Origin: CAZADA01 sp964636945
GTDB taxonomy: Bacteria; Pseudomonadota; Alphaproteobacteria; Caulobacterales; Maricaulaceae
Length of the DNA stretch: 64,000 bases
Reading direction: 5' to 3'
NCBI GenBank assembly: GCA_964636945.1
Contig: CAZWVH010000004.1
Location: 4,463-68,462 of the forward strand
In this document: in pieces, positions 26,348 to 34,490 of the stretch
Position numbering within the stretch: the stretch's first letter is position 1
Layout of the letters: the number at the start of each line of letters is the position of its first letter
The notes under the pieces: model-generated
What the model saw: only the letters and a program-made list of their open reading frames with translations
Told to the model about the DNA's origin: nothing
The model's database searches: none
Made by a program: the position numbers and the translations under genes

Positions 26348-27454
26348 TTACTCCGCAGCGTTGCGCGTTGTGGCGCCCATATCGAACTCCACCATGCCCA
26401 CGCGGCCAAGATCGACGCTCAGTTTCATGGACTTGAGTTCAGCCTCGACCATTTCAGTGACCAACTCTGGGAATGTGACCTTGGCCGTCCAGCCCAATTT
26501 CTCGCGTGCTTTGGTGGGATCGCCCAACAGCAGCTCGACTTCGGTGGGACGGAAATAGCGCGGGTCGATCGCAACGATGGTCTCGCCAGACTTTCGGTCT
26601 ATGCCGATTTCATCAACGCCCTCGCCGCGCCACTCAATCTCGCGGCCCACCACGGCGAAAGCGCGCTCCACAAACTCGCGCACCGAGTGAGTCTCGCCTG
26701 TGGCGAGCACATAATCGTCCGGTTCATCTTGCTGAAGAATGCGCCACATGCCTTCTACATAGTCGCGCGCATGGCCCCAGTCGCGTTGTGCATCCAAGTG
26801 CCCGAGATACAACCGCTTTTGTTGCTGCAACTCAATGGCCGCCACGCCACGCGCAATCTTGCGCGTCACAAAGGTCTCGCCGCGCAGCGGGCTCTCATGG
26901 TTGAACAAGATGCCGTTCGAGGCATGCATATTGTACGCTTCGCGGTAGTTCACCGTGATCCAGTAAGCATAGAGCTTAGCTGCGGCGTAAGGACTGCGCG
27001 GATAGAATGGCGTCGTTTCGCTTTGCGGTGTTTCCTGGACCTTGCCATAGAGCTCCGAGGTGGAGGCCTGATAGATTTTGCAGGTCTGCTCCATATTCAA
27101 AATCCGCAAAGCTTCAAGCAAGCGGAGTGTCCCGATAGCGTCTGCGTTGGCCGTGTACTCCGCCGTTTCAAAGCTCACCCGCACATGGCTTTGTGCGGCC
27201 AGATTGTAGATCTCATCAGGCCTTATCTCCTGCACCAACCGAATGAGATTGGTTGAGTCAGTCATGTCGCCGTGATGCAAGAAAAACCGCGTTTCATGTT
27301 CGCGCGGATCCACGTAAAGCTCGTCGACCCGTTCGGTGTTGAACATTGAGGATCGGCGTTTCATGCCGTGGACTTCATAGCCCTTTTCCAACAACAAACG
27401 GGCGAGATATGCACCGTCTTGCCCGGTAACACCTGTGATAAATGCTCTTTTCAT
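26348..27454 (-). CDS. gmd: GDP-mannose 4,6-dehydratase
   Basis: Makes GDP-4-keto-6-deoxy-D-mannose, the precursor of GDP-fucose. [20 protein letters not shown] is the classic N-terminus. [37 protein letters not shown] and [20 protein letters not shown] follow, with Tyr-x3-Lys catalytic residues. The ATG at 27454 gives 368 residues, the usual length; an in-frame ATG at 27475 is also possible. Together with fcl it shows that the polysaccharide probably contains L-fucose. Confidence 0.95.
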   Translation of the reverse strand: MKRAFITGVTGQDGAYLARLLLEKGYEVHGMKRRSSMFNTERVDELYVDPREHETRFFLHHGDMTDSTNLIRLVQEIRPDEIYNLAAQSHVRVSFETAEYTANADAIGTLRLLEALRILNMEQTCKIYQASTSELYGKVQETPQSETTPFYPRSPYAAAKLYAYWITVNYREAYNMHASNGILFNHESPLRGETFVTRKIARGVAAIELQQQKRLYLGHLDAQRDWGHARDYVEGMWRILQQDEPDDYVLATGETHSVREFVERAFAVVGREIEWRGEGVDEIGIDRKSGETIVAIDPRYFRPTEVELLLGDPTKAREKLGWTAKVTFPELVTEMVEAELKSMKLSVDLGRVGMVEFDMGATTRNAAE

Positions 27455-27521
27455 ATCAAATTTCGCTCCACCCATGCGGGCGCAATGCTCCGCAATCGTC
27501 CCCGACTGCCCCTATAACACT

Positions 27522-29834
27522 CTAATCGTGATAATATTTTCTATACTGAAGACTGTAATAACCGCCGCCGTCTTCATATTTTGCTTGAGCGCTCATGTTC
27601 ACGCGCGTCAGGACGACGCCGACCAGCGGTGCGCTCACCGAAGCCAATGTGCTGAGCGCGCTGCGGACAGCGTTGCGCGGCGTATTGCGCCATTGGGCGA
27701 CGAACACCACTGCGTCCACATAGGCGGTGAGCACGCGGGTTTCCGTCACCGCCAAAACTGGCGCGGTGTCCACGACAATCAAATCAAACTCGCGGCGCAA
27801 TTCATTGAGCAGATCTTGGATGCCCGACAAATCCGCCACACCAGGCAAAGCGAATTCGCCCGACGCCAATGGCAGCACCTTGAGACCCGTTTCCAACGGA
27901 TCATCAATCAGCACATTTTCAAGCGTCTCGCGCCGCGCCAACACATCGGCCAGCCCCTTGCGCGGCTCCACATGCAGTGCGCGCGTGAGTTCACGACGGC
28001 GCAAGTCAAAGTCCACAACGGCCACACGCGCGCCCTGCATGGCGGCAACGCGCGCAAAGCTCAGCACAGCCGAGGTTTTGCCCTCGCCCGAAACGGCCGA
28101 TGCAAACGCCACAACTTTGGCGTCGGGATAATCACGCGACAACAACACTGTGGCCCGAAGCGCGCGTAGCGCTTCGGCATAGGCTGACATGGGTCGGTCC
28201 ACAACGTAATCGGCCACATCGGCCACGTTCAAACGCCGTAGCCGGCCGGAAATGCGCACCCTGGGCAAGAGCGCCAAGCATCTCACATTGAAGAACCGTT
28301 CCACATCCGTCGGCGTGCGCAATCCACTGTCGAAGGTTTCCGCCAAGAATACCGCGCCCGCAGCGAGCGACAGCGCCAGCATCATGCCCAACATGTAATT
28401 GAGGTTCTTATTGGGAGCAGATGGCCATAAGGGGATTTCGGCAGTCGCGATAATCCGGGCCTGGGAGTCTTCTAAGGTGCCCAAAACGTCGGTTTCCCGA
28501 GCGCGATCGAGCACACTTTGATACAGCGTGCGCAGCGCGTCCGCGCGCCGCTCCAATTCGCGCAACTCCACCAAGCCGCCGCTCTTATCGCCAAGTTCGG
28601 CGCGCTTTTCGTCGATCCGCGATTCGATCGAGATGACCCGCTGACGCGCCACCTGCACATCGTTTTCCAATGTGGAAACAACGCGTTCCACTTCAAAATC
28701 AATCTGCGCTTCGATATCCGCCAGCTGCTGGGTCAGAGCAATCATCTCTGGGTGGCCGGATCCGCGGCCAGGATTGGCGGCGATTTCACGATTAATCTGA
28801 CTGCGTTGGAGGCGTAGACCGCGGATTTCTTCAGACTGCACAACGTCTGTATAATCGTCGACGGGACGACCGGCATCGATTTCGCGTCTCAATGTCGCTA
28901 AGCGGGACCGCTTTTCCGACAAATCCGCACGTTGGATCACCAGCTGGGCATTGAGTTCCGCCAACTCTTGTTCATACAGATTCCCCTGTGCGCCGTCGCC
29001 GCCACCCGCGGCTGCAGGGAAACCCAACTCCAGCCGCAATTGACTCACTTGTTCCTCAGCCGCGCGCAATTCTGATCGCATGCTGGCCAATCGCTGATTC
29101 AGCCACTCATTGGCCTTGCGGGTCACCTCCAAATTGCCCTCGAGCTTGTCGATCACATATTGATCGGCCAAGGCATTGGCGATATTCGCGGCTTTCGACG
29201 GGCTTTGGCTGCGCACAGCGATGCGGATGATGTAGGTGGCCCCAATCCGGCGTACATCCAATTGGCGACGGACCTCGCCAATCACGCTTTGACGTTCAAT
29301 TTCCAGCCAACGCGCTTGCTCAGCGACCGCGTCGACTTGATCGGCGACCGGGTCATCGGCCCGCGACGTCAGAACACCGAAAAATGACGAAACCGCCCTT
29401 TGGACATTGTTTTGGAGCACCTGCACTCCGCTTGGCGGTCGCAGCCGGTAATTGAACTCCGGGTCGTTAATCAATCCCAATTGATCAACCACTCGTCCAA
29501 CCAAGGCGCGTGATCGAACAAGCTCCACCTCCGTATCAACGGCAGCGGTGTCCGCCACAACGCCCCCATTGACAGGTGTGCGATCAATGACCTGATTTGG
29601 TTCAGGATCGAGCAGGACATTGGTGTCGGCTGTGTAGATGGGCGTCAGGCGGGATGTGACAACGACAGTCGCCGCCATCACCAATCCCACCATAACCATG
29701 AACAGCACCAGCCGTCGGCGAAATGCAAACCATAACGACTTGAGATCGATGCCGTCGCCACCGTCCTCGTCGTTCAACAAGACTGATTCACGCAGCAAGG
29801 GCTGCGCTTCGATATCGCGCTGCACGACGTTCAT
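27522..29834 (-). CDS. Polysaccharide co-polymerase/BY-kinase (Wzc/ExoP type)
   Basis: Inner-membrane tyrosine autokinase that controls polymer length and export. The order is: a cytoplasmic N-terminus, TM1 (LFMVMVGLVMAATVVVT), a Wzz domain, a long periplasmic coiled coil (about residues 170-420), TM2 (LNYMLGMMLALSLAAGAVFLA), then the kinase. The kinase has Walker A SAVSGEGKTSAV with K586, Walker A' VAVVDFDLRR and Walker B FDLIVVDTAPVL. The C-terminal tail GGGYYSLQYRKYYHD is the tyrosine cluster for trans-autophosphorylation. 770 residues, normal for fused alphaproteobacterial/Gram-negative forms. It lies downstream of the export genes on the same strand. Confidence 0.93.
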   Translation of the reverse strand: MNVVQRDIEAQPLLRESVLLNDEDGGDGIDLKSLWFAFRRRLVLFMVMVGLVMAATVVVTSRLTPIYTADTNVLLDPEPNQVIDRTPVNGGVVADTAAVDTEVELVRSRALVGRVVDQLGLINDPEFNYRLRPPSGVQVLQNNVQRAVSSFFGVLTSRADDPVADQVDAVAEQARWLEIERQSVIGEVRRQLDVRRIGATYIIRIAVRSQSPSKAANIANALADQYVIDKLEGNLEVTRKANEWLNQRLASMRSELRAAEEQVSQLRLELGFPAAAGGGDGAQGNLYEQELAELNAQLVIQRADLSEKRSRLATLRREIDAGRPVDDYTDVVQSEEIRGLRLQRSQINREIAANPGRGSGHPEMIALTQQLADIEAQIDFEVERVVSTLENDVQVARQRVISIESRIDEKRAELGDKSGGLVELRELERRADALRTLYQSVLDRARETDVLGTLEDSQARIIATAEIPLWPSAPNKNLNYMLGMMLALSLAAGAVFLAETFDSGLRTPTDVERFFNVRCLALLPRVRISGRLRRLNVADVADYVVDRPMSAYAEALRALRATVLLSRDYPDAKVVAFASAVSGEGKTSAVLSFARVAAMQGARVAVVDFDLRRRELTRALHVEPRKGLADVLARRETLENVLIDDPLETGLKVLPLASGEFALPGVADLSGIQDLLNELRREFDLIVVDTAPVLAVTETRVLTAYVDAVVFVAQWRNTPRNAVRSALSTLASVSAPLVGVVLTRVNMSAQAKYEDGGGYYSLQYRKYYHD

Positions 29835-29870
29835 AGCACAAGCCGCTTTCGTTGAGGCTTACCCTGGGAC

Positions 29871-31205
29871 CTAATACCGTACGACGAGATTGGCGCCAAA
29901 GCTATTGTTCGTAATTTCTCCGTCACCGAGGTCTACATCAGTTATGACGGTCGGGTCATCGGAGAAATTCACTTCACGTTCGAAACGACGGTATACCGCC
30001 TCAATGCCCACAAAGCGATTTAATCGATAGACGCCACCAAATGATGCTTCAAATACATCGTCCTCACGATCAACTAGGGCAAGTGTATCGGGATTAATCC
30101 CGAAATCATCAAACTGCTCATTCTGCAGAGCCAATTCCGCCGTGAGGATCAGATTGCGCCGCAATTCGTAGTCGGCCCGTGCAAATCCCCGCGTGCGCAG
30201 GTTGAGCGATGTGCTCTCCAACCCGGTTTCTTCCAATGCGCGAGACGCGCCAAACGTGGCCGTGATGATCGGCGTGGCGAACCATTCAAGCGAACTGCGC
30301 ACCGAAAATGTATCCTGCTCATCGCGCGGAGGCAGGCCTGGGACGGAATTGTCAAATTCTCGGGTTTGAAAACCAACGACCGCTTCGCCGCGAATCAGAC
30401 GGGTAAAATCAAAATCCGCCCCAATCGATCGACCGAAACTAGAGCCTGAACGATCTTGCACGCCAGGCTCGAGAAGGTCGTACTCAAGCTCGGTATAGGC
30501 GAGTTCGCCGAAGACCGACGCTGCAGGCGTCAGTGCAAATGCGCCGCGGACTGAACCGGTCCACTCGTCACGGTCGCGGAAGTCTTGGTCAATCTCCGTC
30601 CCTTCGGACGTGACAGTGTCATCAAAGTCGAATGTGGACTGAGAGATTTCACCGGAGAACAGGAACCGATTGAATTCGCGCGCCAACGACAGACCGATAC
30701 GTGACCGATCAGCCTGAATTGGCTCCACCGACACTTCACCCGGCGCCACGGTCCGCGCGGACCGGCGCTCGTTGAACACATCGCGATTGGCAAAGCCGCC
30801 CAACTCGAAATTGCGTGGCAAATCCAGTCGGCCATCAGCGCCGAACCTCACATCCACAGTGGATTGCTCCTCAGCGTTCAGCACCTCACGAACATCCACG
30901 TCGCCGAAGAATGTGAGCTTGTGGCGCGCCCATTGGGAGTCGACATTAATCCGGGGACTGAAGGTGAAAACCCCGCTCGATTCGCGATTTTCCTCGGTTC
31001 CGCGCGCATTGTCGTCATAGGCCAAACCTGTCGTCAATGTGGGGAACAATCGGAACGCCCCCACATCAATGCCGTTTGCCGTGAACCCAATGTCATCGCG
31101 CTCTCTCACGCTGGTGTTGCGATCGCGCAAGAAGCCCTGAGCTTGGGCGCTGCCAACAGCGATTATAGCTGCAAGGACCGCAAGGCCCGTTTTCCGTATC
31201 AACAT
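29871..31205 (-). CDS. Outer-membrane beta-barrel protein of the EPS cluster (BBP2-like)
   Basis: 444 residues from the ATG at 31205, which follows GGGGGTTAGGACTAGC; an upstream ATG at 31238 is less likely. A signal peptide (IRKTGLAVLAAIIAVGSAQA) is followed by [19 protein letters not shown] and then regularly alternating beta-strands to the end, finishing in VVRY with an aromatic last residue, as outer-membrane barrels do. Proteins of this type (putative beta-barrel porin 2 family) are common in alphaproteobacterial EPS loci and probably help polymer secretion or surface attachment. It lies between the small secreted protein gene and the BY-kinase gene. Confidence 0.8.
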   Translation of the reverse strand: MLIRKTGLAVLAAIIAVGSAQAQGFLRDRNTSVRERDDIGFTANGIDVGAFRLFPTLTTGLAYDDNARGTEENRESSGVFTFSPRINVDSQWARHKLTFFGDVDVREVLNAEEQSTVDVRFGADGRLDLPRNFELGGFANRDVFNERRSARTVAPGEVSVEPIQADRSRIGLSLAREFNRFLFSGEISQSTFDFDDTVTSEGTEIDQDFRDRDEWTGSVRGAFALTPAASVFGELAYTELEYDLLEPGVQDRSGSSFGRSIGADFDFTRLIRGEAVVGFQTREFDNSVPGLPPRDEQDTFSVRSSLEWFATPIITATFGASRALEETGLESTSLNLRTRGFARADYELRRNLILTAELALQNEQFDDFGINPDTLALVDREDDVFEASFGGVYRLNRFVGIEAVYRRFEREVNFSDDPTVITDVDLGDGEITNNSFGANLVVRY

Positions 31206-31262
31206 GCTAGTCCTAACCCCCAACTCAATGCTCGCCACGGTCCTGCAGGACCGGTGAACCAG

Positions 31263-31733
31263 TTATCCTTCGTAGTCCGAGCCGACCAGGACCGGACCAG
31301 CCGCCGGCGGCGGCCCTAAGGGACCATCAAATGAGTCGCCCTGAGATACACCAACGAGTTCTTCTAATGACACTTCGCTGGCCAAGCTTGCTGCAACAGA
31401 TTCAAGCGCTTGCGTCACCGTTGGAGACCAATCCCCCGCCAACAGCAAATCAAAAGCGCCCGCCGCGACATCCAAAGAGAGGCGCCCATCCGCCAGTCCC
31501 AAGCCAACCAATTCGTTCAACAAGCGCCGCTCAATCATGAGCTGATCAGCGGCGGGGTCCATTTCCGCCAAAACGCCAATCATCCGGCTCGCCAAAGGAG
31601 CGCTTTCCCACACATTCCCAGCCACAGACTCAGCTGCGTTTGGACGACCTGGCAAAGTATCTTGTCCAATGGCGCCTGCGGCTGTCGCACATGCTGAAAC
31701 CACAAGAGCGCACAAATAATGATGAATTTTCAT
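31263..31733 (-). CDS. Small secreted protein of unknown function in the EPS export operon
   Basis: 156 residues from the ATG at 31733, which follows GGAGGGGTGGGG. The signal peptide is KIHHYLCALVVSACATAAGA, with a Cys that could be a weak lipobox, though no clean LxGC is seen. The mature part is helical (ASRMIGVLAEMDPAADQLMI, then repeated leucine/alanine-rich helices) and ends with a Gly/Pro-rich tail. I do not recognise a family. Its position between the Wza-like lipoprotein gene and the barrel gene, with close spacing, argues for a role in the export channel. Confidence 0.65.
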   Translation of the reverse strand: MKIHHYLCALVVSACATAAGAIGQDTLPGRPNAAESVAGNVWESAPLASRMIGVLAEMDPAADQLMIERRLLNELVGLGLADGRLSLDVAAGAFDLLLAGDWSPTVTQALESVAASLASEVSLEELVGVSQGDSFDGPLGPPPAAGPVLVGSDYEG

Positions 31734-31780
31734 CCCCACCCCTCCGTCAAAGCCGTCGGCGCCAATCACCTTACCGGCCG

Positions 31781-32365
31781 TTAGCAGATAATACACTGTG
31801 TTATGCGAATTGTATCCCCCGGAAGAACTTTTGTTTCCGGTGTGAGTCGATACCCTTCCTCATCCGTCGCGTCCGCATGGGTCACGAAGATGCGCTTGCG
31901 GTTGGCGCGGTAAGTAAACCCACCGGCTGTCGCAATCGCATTCATGACCGTCAACCCGTTGGTATAAGAATACTGACCGGGATCATTGACCTCGCCAAGA
32001 ATATAATATGGCCGATAATTCGTTACCTCGGCGCTAACTTGGGGGTCCCTGAGAATATTTTTTTGCAGTAACGCCGCTTTCACCAGCTGCTCAAGCTCGG
32101 GGACGGTATATCCATCCGCATCAACTTGGCCCAGAAGCGGTATTGAAACTTGCCCCACGCCATCCACAACAAATTCGCCGGACAGCTCAGGCTCGCCAAA
32201 AACCGTGATCCGAAGTGCGTCACCAGTCCCCAACCGATACTGGAGGTTGGAGCCCGTATCCGTGGGCTCAGCCGCTTCCTGGCCAGGAACGATTGGAGGT
32301 TTGTTTGAGCACCCCGAGACAACCAACGCCAGCAGAGCAAGCCCCATCACTAAACTTCTTTGCAT
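31781..32365 (-). CDS. Wza-like polysaccharide export lipoprotein
   Basis: Outer-membrane export component with a Poly_export domain and one SLBB-like domain. Start at ATG 32365, fixed by CGCAGGAGAAGGTGG (194 residues). The lipobox is LLALVVSGC. Then YRLGTGDALRITVFGEPELS (Poly_export), VSIPLLGQVDADGYTVPELE, and YYILGEVNDPGQYSYTNGLT with VMNAIATAGGFTYRANR (SLBB). It is shorter than Wza, as in the OPX proteins lacking the C-terminal membrane helix. The last residues (IRITQCIIC) differ from the usual VPERxF ending, so a late frameshift is conceivable. It probably heads the minus-strand export operon wza-small secreted protein-barrel-BY-kinase. Confidence 0.88.
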   Translation of the reverse strand: MQRSLVMGLALLALVVSGCSNKPPIVPGQEAAEPTDTGSNLQYRLGTGDALRITVFGEPELSGEFVVDGVGQVSIPLLGQVDADGYTVPELEQLVKAALLQKNILRDPQVSAEVTNYRPYYILGEVNDPGQYSYTNGLTVMNAIATAGGFTYRANRKRIFVTHADATDEEGYRLTPETKVLPGDTIRITQCIIC

Positions 32366-32445
32366 CCACCTTCTCCTGCGCCCCGGAAGTTTTATCGAAC
32401 GTGCTAGCATCGGCTCATGACCGTAGCAACCGACCTGACGCCATA

Positions 32446-33246
32446 TTATTCTGAAGTCACCTGTAGAAATTCCACTGAATGTGACCAAATCCGCGCTGCT
32501 GACAAGACTCCCGTCGCATATGCCCCAGTGTCAACGCCCACCCGGCGCTCGGTGAGAACTGGCTCAGATTCTGGCGTGTGCCCGTGCACAACTTTTTTTT
32601 CCAGTGGACCGTCGTCATTCAAAAATTCGTCGCGGATCCAAAGCATGTCCTCGGCACTTTGTTCATCGAGCAGCGCCCCTGGGCGAAGCCCAGCATGGAC
32701 AAACACAAAATCGCCGAGAACGAGCATCAAATCCAACTGTTCAAAAAATGTGACATGGTCGGCCGGCATGGCGCCGCGCAGTTGTGTCTGCACATGCCGC
32801 CATGTCTCGGGCGCATTGTCATAGGCGATGTCATCAACACCGTAGGAGGCAATTGTCCGGTCGCCGCCATAATTCACCCAGCGACCACCATAGCGGCGTG
32901 CGGTCGCAGCATCCTCAGCGTTGAGAAACTTCAACATCACGTCTTCATGATTGCCGGTCAGAAAATGCGTCCGCGCCTGCGGGAACGGCGCATGCGTCAG
33001 GATGTCGATCACACGACGCGAATTTGGTCCGCGATCGATGTAATCGCCCAGAAAAACCACATGCACATCGAGGTTATCGTATTCTTCCTGCGATGACGCG
33101 GCGTCCTCGCGGATCAGATCAAGCAAGCCCGCCAAAAGATCATCACAGCCATGCACATCGCCGACAGCATAGATCAAATGCCCGTCGGGCGCTTTTGGCG
33201 CACGCCTTGGCGACCGACGTTCAAAGAAACGCCCCAACTTGTTCAA
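32446..33246 (-). CDS. PPP-family metallophosphoesterase (serine/threonine phosphatase-like)
   Basis: 266 residues. All PPP metal- and phosphate-binding motifs are present in order: AVGDVHGC, VVFLGDYIDRGPNSR, FLTGNHEDVM, FVFVHAGLRPG and VVHGHTP. This is the bacterial ApaH/PrpA-like group often found in EPS loci, where it may counteract a kinase or hydrolyse nucleotides. It sits directly upstream of the Wza-like gene on the same strand. Its end is 81 bases from the chosen wza start, and the longer alternative wza frame would overlap it. Confidence 0.88.
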   Translation of the reverse strand: MNKLGRFFERRSPRRAPKAPDGHLIYAVGDVHGCDDLLAGLLDLIREDAASSQEEYDNLDVHVVFLGDYIDRGPNSRRVIDILTHAPFPQARTHFLTGNHEDVMLKFLNAEDAATARRYGGRWVNYGGDRTIASYGVDDIAYDNAPETWRHVQTQLRGAMPADHVTFFEQLDLMLVLGDFVFVHAGLRPGALLDEQSAEDMLWIRDEFLNDDGPLEKKVVHGHTPESEPVLTERRVGVDTGAYATGVLSAARIWSHSVEFLQVTSE

Positions 33247-33414
33247 TTGCCCTCACTCCCAAGCCTAATCGGCTACCACTGGGGCGATCCACACACGCCG
33301 CTTGTTGATGCCAGCATGAACCAGCCGCATCGGTTTAAGCGTCACAACGGTGGGAAACGCGCTTATCTGCTAAAGATATAGGACGCTCTTGGGAGGCAGT
33401 AAAGCAAGCGAATT

Positions 33415-33675
33415 CTAACGCAGCTGAAAAACGAGCATGGCAACGCCAAGCCAAAATGAACCACAGGTCAAACCAACGAATGCAATCACGGCCAACGGAG
33501 ACCAATGACCCTCGATCACGGGCTCGGGTTGCGAAACGTCCAAGCCCAATCGAGCTTTGCTCGCTGTTGATGCGCCGCTTGCACGACCAGAAAACGCCGA
33601 AATTTGCAGTCCAAGCCGGCGCCAGTTGTCAGATTGTGGGGGAGTCGAAACAACGCGTCTAAACATTGGGGGCAT
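33415..33675 (-). CDS. Small single-TM protein
   Basis: 86 residues. The N-terminal 60 or so are polar and basic. One C-terminal TM (LAVIAFVGLTCGSFWLGVAM) ends four residues before the stop, a tail-anchor-like arrangement. GAGAGAGTG before the ATG could serve as ribosome binding site. No family recognised. Confidence 0.4.
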   Translation of the reverse strand: MPPMFRRVVSTPPQSDNWRRLGLQISAFSGRASGASTASKARLGLDVSQPEPVIEGHWSPLAVIAFVGLTCGSFWLGVAMLVFQLR

Positions 33676-33801
33676 GTGTCACACTCTCTCGCTGGTGTTG
33701 CCCCACACGCGATACCTATGATGTAATCTTAAATTGAGCATTTAGTCAAATTTTGGCTGAAAATGTAGCAATCTGGTGACGCTGGGGGGATTCGCTGGGG
33801 C

Positions 33802-34467
33802 ATGGAAGCACATTCTACCGCACACGCCCAAAGTCGAATATCAATGCGTCGACGCGCCCTTGCCCGGCTCGGCGCGGTGGGCTTTATCGGCGTTGCTGTT
33901 TTCGCAATGTACGCGGCGCATGGCGACATGCGCGCCGCCCAAGGTAATGATGCTCTCATGGCGTTGGGATCGGCGGAGAATGGGGCCGAACGCGCTGCGC
34001 TTTTTGAACGCATGGCGCCCTCGCCTTTCGCACGATCGAACGGTGAGATGTTCGATGTCGCGGCGCAGGCCGAATTGATGAAAGATGAGCCGAACCTAGA
34101 CATCGCCGAGGCGCATACGCGAGAAGCGCTAAAATTCTCGCCGGCGCGAACGGCGTCCTGGGCGCGGTTGGCCGACATTAATGTGCGTCGGCACGGCGCG
34201 CTGACCCCAGAGGGGTTGAGCGCCCTCAACAAGTCATTCACCGTATCACCATTTGGCGCCATTCCATTTCAGCGTTGGCGGCTGCGTTTTGCGATCAATC
34301 ACTGGGATGAGCTGGACGACAACACGCGCCGCGCCGCGATACGCCAAGTCCACGCCATTGCTTTTTACCCAGGCGAAAACCGCAATTGGGTGCGCCGCTA
34401 TGCCGCCTCATTGCCCCCAGGCCCAGCGCGAATTGCGCTGAACATGGCCATCGCGCCGTATGACTAA
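33802..34467 (+). CDS. Membrane-anchored helical-repeat protein of unknown function beside the EPS ligase
   Basis: 221 residues. A basic start (SMRRRALARL) and one TM (GAVGFIGVAVFAMYAAHG) are followed by an alpha-helical periplasmic region with TPR-like spacing (LDIAEAHTREALKFSPARTA, SWARLADINVRRHG, FTVSPFGAIPFQRWRLRFA). TPR-type proteins of this kind are frequent beside O-antigen-ligase-family genes. It is convergent with the Wzy_C gene. The ATG at 33802 was kept; the ATG at 33844 is an alternative. Confidence 0.6.
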   Translation: MEAHSTAHAQSRISMRRRALARLGAVGFIGVAVFAMYAAHGDMRAAQGNDALMALGSAENGAERAALFERMAPSPFARSNGEMFDVAAQAELMKDEPNLDIAEAHTREALKFSPARTASWARLADINVRRHGALTPEGLSALNKSFTVSPFGAIPFQRWRLRFAINHWDELDDNTRRAAIRQVHAIAFYPGENRNWVRRYAASLPPGPARIALNMAIAPYD

Positions 34468-34469
34468 CT

Positions 34470-34490
34470 CTCGAGCTGCTTGAGGTTTTT
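34470..34490 (+). terminator. Short intrinsic terminator after the helical-repeat gene
   Basis: CTCGAG (34470-34475) pairs with CTTGAG (34479-34484) with one wobble and a 3-nt loop, followed by GTTTTT. It lies just after the plus-strand stop and touches the last codon of the convergent ligase gene. Confidence 0.45.

Noticed and set aside
26300..27256. 318-codon plus-strand frame antisense to gmd
   Set aside because: It is a shadow of the strongly supported gmd gene on the other strand.
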